A stretch of DNA of 64,000 nt, from contig NC_057864.1 of assembly GCF_019393635.1 (NCBI RefSeq), forward strand, positions 469,882,617-469,946,616, read 5' to 3'. Numbering within the stretch: position 1 is the first letter of the stretch; the number at the start of each line of letters is the position of its first letter. The stretch is from Dromiciops gliroides. Its lineage: Eukaryota; Chordata; Mammalia; Microbiotheria; Microbiotheriidae. The notes beneath the pieces are model-generated. The model did no database searches and was not told where the DNA came from. It worked only from the letters and a program-made list of their open reading frames with translations. Below are positions 13,301-25,000 of the stretch, one piece after another. Position numbers and translations under genes: made by a program.

Positions 13301-15948
13301 CAAGCCCACACATTGTCGTAGGGAAATGAGTGAATGAACTTCTTGGAGCAGAAAACGCTTTACTCCTTTGTGTTTCTTCTGCTTGCCTCCAGCTCTTTCC
13401 CCTTCTTGTGGCTGCACACTTGCCTGGTTGTTTGTGTGCCACCGACAAGTGGGGGCTCTTTGCTGCTCCCCACAAGGGGCTGTGCATGTGGGTGCTTTCT
13501 GGCTCCTGACTCGAGGCTGAATCGGGCTGTCCTTTTGGCAGCTGCCATGTCAGGGCCCGCACTGGGCCAGATGTGCCTGCTAACTTTCCTGTCCTGGAGC
13601 CTCCACTGCCTATCTCTTGGAGTCCTCCTGGTCAGCAGGGAGCTGACTCTTCTGAGGAGACCCTTGGCTTGTTAATGACCATCTTTTCCTCTCTCCACCA
13701 GTTAACGATTAAGCCTCTTGACAAAAAGGCAGAAGTTTTCAAGTTCTTTTCCTCACAGCTGAAGGTGAATAAATTGGTAAGCAGTTACCCTATTAAAGTC
13801 CTGTAAATTACCTGATTTGAAAAAGAAAAAAACAACACCCCAAACAAGCCGATAGGGGTGAAGTCAGAAGGTCTGTTATTGATGTAGTTCAAGGAATGCC
13901 CTCTGCAGTAGAAAGGTGAGAAAAGGACACTGAAAGGGTGTGTGTGTGGGGGGGGGGGGCCGAGAAAAGAAGCAAAATCACTGTTTCATCGTGTTTTACT
14001 TAGAGAATCCTAAGTGTTAACCTGGAAATTAAGGAAACAATTGTTATGGGGGAAATGGGGTATGGGGTTTGGGTTCTTGGGAATTCCTCTTTAAAGAATT
14101 ACACCCTCTTGCACACAAAAGCAGTTAGAATAACACAATCAGTATAAGGCAGAGGAACTATAGCTCGTGGTATGGCAAAGCTAGGAATACCCAAAGGTGG
14201 GAACAGAGGACAGGGTTTTTAATGGGGTAACAGAACAAAAAGGGAACCAAAAGATGGCTCCAGAGTGACCCATAGCTAATTAATTAATGTAAATGAACCT
14301 TTGATAAAAATAATGGAACTGCTCCTAAGTTAAGTCTAGGCATTACTGACTCAGAATAGAAAGTATTTAATGTAGGTGGACCCTTTTTACATAATAACAA
14401 AGTCCTGGGAGTCAGTTGGGGACCGTTGGGAGGGGATAAGTTGCTTGGGGGAAGGTCCTTAAGTCCATCAGGAGTCTGGAAATGACAAAGACAGTCAGCC
14501 CCGGGCAATTCACCTGCCTGCGAAAGAGGGGACTGGGGGGGTGGGGGGGAATCAGTTCTCAGTAAATTTTGCTGTTCTCATAAGAGTCAACAAAACAAGT
14601 CAGTTGAGCCCAAGGACCAAACTCTTCTGTCTGAATTCTAGGCCAGAAATGGAATTCTGCTTCTATTCACTGACTTAACCAGGGCTTCTCTGTCCATGAA
14701 AAGATAAATAATAATTGTTTTCTTCTGGGGATTAGGGACATGGAGTTTAGAGAGTACTGGAGACCCTCTGAAGCAATAGCCATTATGTTTAAAGCAGCCG
14801 CCTGTTCCCAGACTACAAGATCAATCCAGCAACTTTCACGTTTGCCCAACAGTTTTGATAAGCTATCGTGCCACGAGGGGCAGTTAGGTGGCTCATGTGT
14901 CCATCATCATTGCTACCGGAGAGGCTGAGGATGGTAGATTGCTTGAGCTTACTGGTTCTGAGCCAAAATAGGCCTAAAGCTGAGTGGGGGCACCACTAAA
15001 TGTGGTGCCACTATGGTGAGCCTTCGGGAGAAAGGGGCCACTGGGCTGCCTGCCTAAGGAGAGATGAGCCAGCCCAGGCCAGAATTGGGCTGGCTGAGGC
15101 TTCCATGCTAATCAGCAGTGGGACCAACCTGGTGGCTGACCTTCCAGCCTAGGCAAGATGGGGAAATGTAGTCTCAAAAGAAAAAAGAAAGAGAAAGAAA
15201 AAGAAAGAAAAGCAATTGTATTCAGTGATGGCCTTGAAAGACTTTGGGGATGGTTGTGCCTTGGGTACAGCAACAATGTGTAAAATGTGAAGTTGTGATT
15301 GAGTTCTTAGGTGTGTGGGTGAAAAGGTGGAGGGTGAAAGGGAAAGGAAGAAGGAAGGAAAGTGAAAGGACAGAAAGAAGGAAGGAAAAAGAAAGGAAGG
15401 AAAGAAAGAAGGAAGGAATAGATGTGTGGGGAGAGCACAGCTGGTCACCTGTCTACTGACTGTGGAGGGAGCAAGTTGGAACAGAAGCCTGTGAACACAA
15501 AGGCCTTGAGGGGTGTTGTCAGGTGCCAGATTATGGACCAATTGGCTGCAGTTTTTTCCTATTGTGTCTTTTGAAATGGGGGCAGGTGGCACATTGGATA
15601 GAGCACCGGCTTTGGAGTCAAGAGGACCAGAGTTCAAATCCAGACTCAGACACTTAGCACTTACTAGCTGTGTGACCTTGGGCAAGTCACTTAACCCTAA
15701 TTGCCTCACCAAAAAGAAAGAAAGAAAGAAATTAGATGGGGGTGCCTGTCCCTGTTCTAGGTTTTAGGGAACTTAGCTGGGGTTTCTTGTTATGTTCTTT
15801 TTTTTTTAATTAATAAAGTATTTTATTTTTTTCCATTACATATAAAGATGGTTCTCAACTTTTGTTTATACAAGCTTTACAGTTTCAGATTTTTCTCCCT
15901 CCCTCCCCTCCCTCCCCCCTCTCCTAGACAGCAGGTAATCTGATATAG

Positions 15949-16002
<54 letters not shown>

Positions 16003-19000
16003 ATAACATTAATCCTATTTCTGCATTAGTCATGTTATAAGAGAAAAAATCAGAGCAATGATGAAAAACCTCAAAATAGAAAAAAACAACAGCATCAAAA
16101 CCAAAAGAAATAGTATGGTTCATTCAGCATCTATACTCCACAGTTCTTTTTTTTTTTTCTTGGATTTGGAGATCCTCTTCTATCATGAGTTCCCTGGAAC
16201 TCTTCTGTACCATTGCATTGGTGAGAAGAATATAGTCCATCACAGTAGGTCAACACTCAATGTTGATGACACTGTGTACAATGTTCTTCTGGTTCTGCTC
16301 ATCTCACTCATCATCAGCTCACACAAGACCCTCCAGGTTTCTCTGAACTCCTCCTGCTCATCATTTCTTACAGCACAATAGTATTCCATTGTATTCATAT
16401 ACCACAACTTGTCCAGCCATTCCCCAATTGATGGGCACCCCCTCAACTTCCAATTCCTTGCCACCACGTAAAGAGCAGCTATATTTTTGTACATGTGGGT
16501 CCCTTTCCCCTTTCCATGATTTCTTTGGGAAAAAGACCCAAAAGTGGTATTGCTGGGTCAAAGGGTATGCACAGCTTTATCGCCCTTTGGGCATAATTCC
16601 AAATTGCTCTCCAGAATGGTTGGATCAGTTCACAGCTCCACCAACAATGGATTAGTGTTCCAATTTTTAGCTGGGGTTTCTAATACATTGCTATTTATAA
16701 ATTAGAGGCTTTAGCTTCAGTTTGGGACATTAAGCATTTATAAAATAATTTTAAATGTTAGTAAAGAGAGAGCACATGGCTCAGAAAGTTCAGAAGCCCT
16801 AGGTATCTAGGATAGAGGGAACAGAGAGAGCGCCTTGTAGCTGCCTCCTCCAGTGTTGTCCCAGGTCCAGAGAGCGAGAGAAAGCATCAGCTCCCTGTGG
16901 TCAGGAGGAGAGGCTGTCCTTCCACACTGCTCCAAGCCAATTGGCTAGCATCGTTCAAATCTATTGGTTTACTGGACTTGAGGGTGGTCCGTATTAAAAT
17001 GAGCAGTAGGCGCTGAGGTCAGAGTCCAGAAGACGATGCTCTGTGGGGAAAGGCTTCCAGGAAAGTATGGTTTTCATTTCTAATGTCTCTATTCACAGTT
17101 CAAGGTCCAACTCGACTGACTCTGGACTGGCCTTAAAAAAGTCAGGCAGTTAGGCCCTTGAGTGGGGGAGGCCTCTGGGATCCTCAAAATCCATTATTGC
17201 CTCACACTATGGATTTCAGAACATTCTTTCAGAAAGTATTCAAGTACCAGGCAGGGAAAACAGAGACAAAAGTGAAAGAATTCTTGCCTTCAATGAGCTA
17301 AGAGTCTGATGGGGGGAAATGATGTGAACGAAGAGAAGTAAACATAAAAGTCATTTCCAGGGTTGGGATTGGGGAGGCATTTGTAATAGGGGGAGGAGCT
17401 GGAATCAGTGCAGGAGCAGGTCCCTGAACTGAGCCTTGATTGAAGTCAGTTTCAGACTAGGTGACTTTGGGGGTGAGGGTGGGGGGCGTCACTGAGACCC
17501 TTTTCCCCTCTAGATTTATGGGCCTGGAGTTCCTTAGTCTGATTCCAGAAGGCAGGGGTAAGGAGGGAGTTGTCCAGGCATGGGTAACAGCCATGGAAGT
17601 CACAGAAATGGGAGAAGAAATGGGGATGGGTCACTGCAAGAAGACCAGCACCGCTGGTGTGGAGTGCCCGAAGGAGGGTGATGGGCAGTGAGTTTGGAGA
17701 GGCTGAAGGGCTGCCAAGGCAGAGTGCCCTGTGCTTGCAGCATCCCAGTGTGGCAGCTGTGTGTGCAGGATGGACCGAAGAGGCCGGGGATCGGTCAGGG
17801 TGCGGAAGAGTCCCAGTGCAAACCTATGAATCATTGGACACTTTTGTTTGGTAGATTCTACAGCTGTGCATTGGAAATCATGACCTATTCATGAAGAGGA
17901 GAAGGGTGGACTCCATTGAGATTCAGCAGATGAAGGCTCAAGCCAGAGAAGAAAAAGCTCGGAAGAAAGTGGGTTGGCTATTTCCTGCTTAGAAGCGTGT
18001 TTTCCCTCTGAGGGCTCCCTTCCTCTACCACTTGCTCCTCTGGAGGTTACTGTGAGCCGATGGGATGAGCCTTTTCAGGAGATTATCCCTGAAGTGTTAA
18101 CTATTTCCATCCTCAGGATCACATCTAACCTGGGGTTCACCCTGACCCTCGCCCTCTCCCGTCATTGTTCGCTATGGCCGAAAGAAATGGCCTGAGAACA
18201 TTGGGGATTTGGTGTGATCGAAGGGCTGGTGGAGCTTGAGTGAGGAGGACACCTGTGTGAAGTTTCCCAAATGTTCCCCCAGGCTCTCAGCTCTCCATGT
18301 GGGAAGTGTGTTCTTTCTTTCCCCATCCTGTTTGCTGATTTCACCACTGTTCAAAATTTGCCCATCAGGTTCTCAGTTGTAGGCACACACGTGCAGTCCG
18401 GGCAGACAGCCGCAAAATGTCTTAGCTTACAAAATCCAGTAAGTGCAAACAAAAGTGCTTTTTTGTTTTTAAGGTGAGCCCTAATTCAGTTTTCCCCCAG
18501 TCTAGTTCCATTCGAGGAATAAAGGTGGTGGTGGTGGTGGGGTGGAGGTGGACATGGAATCTGCATGTCTCCCTTTGTCTCTTTTCCAGATGGAGCATCA
18601 GAGGCTAGCCAGGGAGAAGCAGCTCAGAGAAGAGGCCGAGAGAGCCAAAGATGAGCTGGAAAGGCGGATGTTTCAGCTGGAAGCCGAGGCCCGACAGGCC
18701 AATGAGGCCTTAGTGAGTATCTCCCTGAAGCACACATGTTGCCAGGCCGTCCTTCCCCTTCATTTTATAGAAAATCCAACTCTGAGGGGCCTAAACTTGT
18801 GTGGCTTTGAAAGTCCCCTGCCCTTGGTGGAGAAAGCCTGCCTGGTTAAGTCTCCCGGTTATCCTCCAGGTTGTTGTTGCTTTCCCCTTTGACCCGGGCC
18901 CTTCTAGGAGCTAAACCCAGTGCCATGTTTTTCCAGCTCCACTCCAAAGAAACAGCAGAGCTGCTGGCAGAGAAGGCTCAGATTGCTGAGGCAGAGGCCA

Positions 19001-22000
19001 AGCTGCTCGCCCAGAATGCCGCAGAGGCTGAGCAGGAGCGCCAGCGGCTGGAGATCACGGCTCTGAAAACCAAGGAAGAGAAACGGCTGATGGAGCAGAA
19101 AGTGAGGGATGCAGAAAGGATGGCTGCCAAACTGGTCAAGGAGTCCCATCTGAGGTGAGGCAGAGGGGCCCCTTAGGACACTGACTGTGCCTTTTCTTGG
19201 CCCAGGGGTGCGGGCTCACCCCCGGGCCTGACATCACAGTTGCTGACATTTTTTATGGTGGGTGAAAGTTTCAAAGCCCATTCTGCACATGCTTGTGTTC
19301 CATCGTTACTGTTTGGCTGGTGAGGACTCTGGGGCCCAGGAAGTCTTAGGGATTTGCCCATGGTGACACATGGATGTGGGTCAGAGGCATGACTCATTTT
19401 GCGTCCACAGTGCTCTCCCCTGTATTGCTCTGGGAGCAGCAGGAGGTTGGGTACAGAAGCACCACAGTCCTCTTTCTGGAAGGCTTTTTGGCTGGCTCCT
19501 ATGTGTTCCATTTGCCAGAAGGTGCCTGTGCCAGTGCGTGCCAGTCTTGGCCAAGTTAATATTGCAAAAAGTTTTGTAATGCACTGATAAAAACGATGTA
19601 GCACATGTGCTGGGGCTCATTCTCCCAGCTCCCACAGGCTCCAGTACATTGGGTGGTCAGAGCTTGGCCATTTCTGAGGACTCATGGATTATCCATTGTT
19701 ATAAAATGGCCAACCAGACTTAATTGTCTTTTAGAAATGGGCATTTACCAAAGTGATATAGGAAGAAGAGTTTGTACAAGATATCTCCCCAAACAGGGGA
19801 GACAGTCTCCGGCAAGTATAGGTGAGAGTTGGCTCCCTCTTAGAACACATGTGACTCAGGGGGTAAAATCATAGCTCCTGGAAGTACCTTCTGTCAGATT
19901 TCTGGGGACCTCCTGAAGATCCCCTTTTGTGTGGCATAGTTTTCTGCTAGGCCTGAGGGTTGGGGCTCCTGTGGAGTCATGATGCCTTTACCCAGTATGT
20001 TTAATTTATCCTCAACTTTTTTTTTTTAGTGAGGCAATACTCATGTATTTACTTTTTTTTTTTTTTTTTGGTGAGGCAATTGGGGGTTAAGTGACTTGCC
20101 CAGGGTCACACAGCTAGTAAGTGTTAAGTGTCTGAGGCCGGATTTGAACTCAGGTCCTCCTGACTCCAGGGCCAGTGCTCTATCCACTGCACCACCTAGC
20201 TGCCCATATCCTCAACTCTTGATGTAGACACTGTCACGAATTACTGCTGTTCTGGGGATGCTGCTAGGATGGGAAGGCCAAGCCTTCTAGATTGCTTGAG
20301 GTTTGCAACATCTTCCTCTGGTCCAGGTTGGGGGCGGGGCAGGGGCTCTGCTCTGCCCCCTCAGTGATTTGCTCTCAGGGGGCTTGGCTGGGCTGCTCTT
20401 TGCTGCTCGAATGTCTGACTTCTTAATGAGGTCTTGATTCTGTGAACGATCAGAGGATCTCTTCAGCCCATTCCAGCATGCTTTGTGTGGGGACTCCTCT
20501 AGGCTTCACTCAGTGATGTTGATACCTTCCAGATCAAGGACTTTTCACACTTACTGGGGGTACCGAACAGGCATTTTATCCAAGTGGAGTGAGGTGCTCG
20601 GTTGATTCAGAAGAGGGCTTTGTAAACTTTCAGGTGCTATAGTCATTAGTGGCATGAATGTTCTTGTTCTCCCTCCCCTTGGGCAGAGAGGACCTGGGTT
20701 TTCAGGACTCTGAGATTCATTCTCTCTTCCATGGTCCCCCTGGTGGACAATGGCATTATTACCAGCCAGGCTGGTTAATATTCTGGCTGAACCAGCAGAA
20801 GGAGCTTTTGGGGTATATAATGCGGACCCATGTAAAGATCAACATTGTGCTCTTGGCCAGTCTAACTAGCTAGGACAATCCCTGTTGTCATTCAGTACGG
20901 CTTGGTGGAAAGAGCGATGCATTCACAGAAGATCTGGGCCCAAATCCTGGCTCAGCCACTGACTGCCCACGGGACCTTGGCTAAGCTATTTCCTCTTTCT
21001 GGACCTCAGTTTCCTATTATGTCAGGTATGTTTGTGGGTCTTTTGAAGTTCCTTGTTGCTCTAAAGCAACTGATTAATTAGTTGACATGGCTAGTATATT
21101 TTCATCTGAAATATTAATATAATTTAGTGTTTTAATATGGTTTTATCAAATGTTGAAGATAGTGAATTCATGAAAATATTGGCATTTTCAGAAAGGTTCA
21201 GTGGTCTACAGCTGATTAGAAGAGATGAGATCTTTAGGTGAGCAAAGTCCTGGTGAATGGCTAGGGATGGGAGAGTTAAAGGGACTGCAGAGCCCAATGA
21301 GGATGAAAGAGGTCGGCCTTGGGGAGCCAGTGACACGTTTGCTTTGTTTGGAGACAGTTCACTAAGTCTGCAAGGGTAGATTAGGTGCCTCCTGCACACA
21401 CCGGGGCCTCCTGCCTTTTATGGGATGGCGGCATGGCCTTTTCCCATAGAGCATACATAGTTTGGAAGCGGAAAGACTGGATGACGTCCATTGCTTCACC
21501 TGGGGGATGTTTTGTCTAACAGAACCAAGGAAACGGAATACCTGAAACAAGACCTGAGCGAAGCCAGAGAAGCTGAGCGCCGAGCAAAGCAGCAGCTCCT
21601 AGATGTCACCTGGGTCTCTCATCCTGTATGTTTACACGTCGGCACTTTATTGAGATGGTGGGGTGTCTTACAAGAGGCATAAATCACAAGGGAATGCCAC
21701 CTCACCCCAGTGAGAAAGAAAACATCAATCAGTAAACATTTATTTATTGTCCACTATATGCCAGGCCTTGTGCTAAGTGCTGGGATACAGAAAGAGGCAA
21801 AAGACACTCCCTGCCCTCAAGGGGCTGATAGTCAGCACACAAACAAAACACATACAAAATCAGCTGTACACAGGATAAGTAGGAGATAATTAAAGGAAAG
21901 ATGGCCCTGGAATTGAGAGGGGCCTGGGACGGCTTTGATGCCTCAAACCATCATCTCACACATTTGCCTGGTGCCTAGAAATTGTAGGTACTGGGTCACC

Positions 22001-25000
22001 TTAGTTATATGTTATTCCATTCATTTAGCTAGCATTCGAGACTCCACTCTGTGTACTACATCATACCTGGCACTCTGGCAAACAAAGAAGATGCAGTGTT
22101 TGTCCTTAAGGAGCCATTCTGTTGCCAAACCTTAAAACCCCATTTTATTCTCCCTGGGAAACTTAAGGATACGCTCTCCATATACTCATTTCACAAAGGA
22201 AGAGAGTGCTGTCTGGCAAATCGGGGCCCAGTTTGAGACTCTGGTCTCAGTTAATTTTCCCAGTTCTGCCAATGATACCTGCTGGGATCTTAGGAAAATC
22301 ATGAAATCTCTCCAGGCCTTATTTAAACTCTTTCTAAGCAGTGAATGATGTTTCTAAAGCAGCTGATGGGCTCAGACTGAAGGCTCTAAGTACATAAAAC
22401 TCCTGAGCTGAAAAACAGGGCTCTTTTTCTTTTCTAGCACACAAATCTGTATCCTCAACCTTCCCCTGTTGAAGATGGAGACCTTGGAACTGAAAAAGGA
22501 TGTATGAGGTTTGATTTGAAGGATATTGACCTGAAGAGACTGTCCTTGGAGATAGAAAGGGAGAGGTAGGTACTGCCTCTGAGCACCAGCGTTATCAAAT
22601 GTGTGTGTCTGGGGAGTCGAGATAGACACACATACACACACACACATATAAATACATACTACAACACATGTATAATAGGTATACACACATATGTATATAC
22701 ATAATATACGTCAGTTGGTTGTTCTTCAGTCTCGAAGAGGACCAAAATGACATCCCTGTAATGGAGCCAAGGTATAGTGTGTCTGACTGTGGCTGATCAG
22801 TCCAAAAGGAGCCCGGAATGCTCTACCACAGGTTTGGTACAAATAATCCATGGGAACATTTGGGCTGGATTCTCTAAATTTGCACATCTCATGTTTCTTT
22901 TGAGCTGCTTCAATCCTGCTTTGCTCATAGAGCACAGCACCATCTCTGATGAGGGTGTGCCATGCGGGGCAGTCCTGTGCCAGTGTCTCCCATGTCATTC
23001 AATTCCAAAATTATTATTTTTTCCCCAAAAAGTTAATTAATTTTAAGTTATGCATGTGTGGTCACACAAAACATTTCCACATTCATCAGGTTGTGAATGA
23101 AAATAGACAAAAAAAACTCAAGAAAAAGGAATTTTTAAAAATTATGTTTCAATCTGTATTCAGACACCATCAGTTCTTTCTCTGGAGATGGATTGCATTT
23201 TTCGTAAGTCCTTCAGAGTTGTCTTGGATCATCGTATTGCTGAAAATAACTAAGTCATTCACAGCTGATCATCTTATAAGATTGCGGTTACTTTGTATAT
23301 TGTACATTTCATTTTGCATCCCCTCATGTAAATCTTTCCAGGTTTTTCTGAGAACATCCTGCTCATCATTTCTTATGGTACTGTAGTGTTCCATCATAAT
23401 CCTATCCCACAATTTGCTCAACCATTCCCCAATTGATGGACATCTCCTCAATTTTGAGAATTCCAAAATTCTTTTGTTTGTTTGTTTGTTTGTTTGTTTT
23501 GTGGGACGATGAGGGTTAAGTGACTTGCCCAGGGTCACACAGCTAGTAAGTGTCAAGTGTCTGAGGCTGGATTTGAAGTCAGGTCCTCCTGAATCCAGGG
23601 CTGGTGCTTTATCCACTGTGCCACCTAGCTGCCCCCAAGAATTCTAAAATTCTTAAGAGAGACCCCAGGGCCATCCTTTATTGCTTTTTCTGACCACCAT
23701 GAGGGTACTTGTCTTCTGTGAGTTCTCCATAAAAGTCTTTAAGGTAAGTGTACACTTGGCATTTGAACAACGTGACCAGCCCATCGGAGTTGTGCTCTCT
23801 GCAACAGAATGTGAATGCTTGTCAGTACAGCTCAAGAAAGGACTTCAGGGTCCAGTACCCTGCTGTGACAAGTGATCTTCAGAGTCTTCCAAAGACAATT
23901 CAAATGTGAGCGATTCAGTTTCCTGGCATGGCGCCAGCATACTGTCTAGGTACGTGTGTTTATATAAAATGAGTTGCTACCTGAGATTTCAAGGAGCTTT
24001 GTAAATGTTGGCAGAATGGATTCACAATCCCCAAGGCCTAGCTATTGACCCATATTGATCCAATCTTTAGATGTCTTGATTCTACGATTGGATGGCCTGC
24101 TTGTTCAGTGTTGTTCTTTGTGTTTGTGTAAGGGAGCAGAGTAGCAAGATTGGAGGCCTGGAAGCCATTTCTCCTGTTAAATGAGTCGGTGACATTTAAC
24201 CTTCATTCTTTTTTTTTTTTTTTAGTGAGGCAGTTGGGGTTAAGTGACTTGCCCAGGGTCACACAGCTAGTAAGTGTTAAGTGTCTGAGGCCGGATTTGA
24301 ACTCAGGTACTCCTGACTCCAGGGCCAGTGCTCTATCCACTGTGCCACCTAGCTGCCCCCTAACCTTCATTCTTTAATGTGAGAGATGATTCAGATGTCA
24401 GTGTCAGTTGTTCCTCATGTGCATTGGAATAATGAAGATCTGATTATTGAGCTGTGATACCTGTTTTGCTTTGTTCTGGAAGTGTCTGATAAAATCTAAA
24501 AATGAGAGCTCTTCCACAGGGCAGTGTAGTCCTGGCCCCTTCTATAGGGAGAACTCACTAAATCATGATAAATCTTTATTGTTGTTCATTTGTTCCAGTT
24601 ATGTCTGACTCTTTGTGACCCCAATTAGGATTTTCTTGGCCAAGATACTGGAGCAGTTTGCCATTTCCTTTTCCAACTCTTTTTATATAGATGAGGGAAT
24701 GGAGGTAATGAGGGTTAAATGACTTGCCCAGGGTCACACAGCTAGTAAGTGTTGGAGGCCAGATTTGAACTCAGGTCTTCCTGATTAGTCCTGGTGCTTG
24801 ATCCACTGCACTACCTAGCTGCCCTAGTGAGTGATCTAGATGTTGTCCAAAGAGGGAATGGGAATTATTCTAGGTAACCTAGACCTCTAGAGACTTTGTG
24901 ACCAGTGTCACTGCTGTGAAGGACTTCTTTCCTTGTTTCTTCTGACATAGTCAGTGCTCTTGAGAATGGTTTCCTCTGTTGAGTGAAGTGAAGACCTGGA

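Noticed and set aside
22726-22998. Possible host zinc-finger exon ([18 protein letters not shown])
   Set aside because: The surrounding words match the end of an RTE-like LINE protein; no splice-site context.
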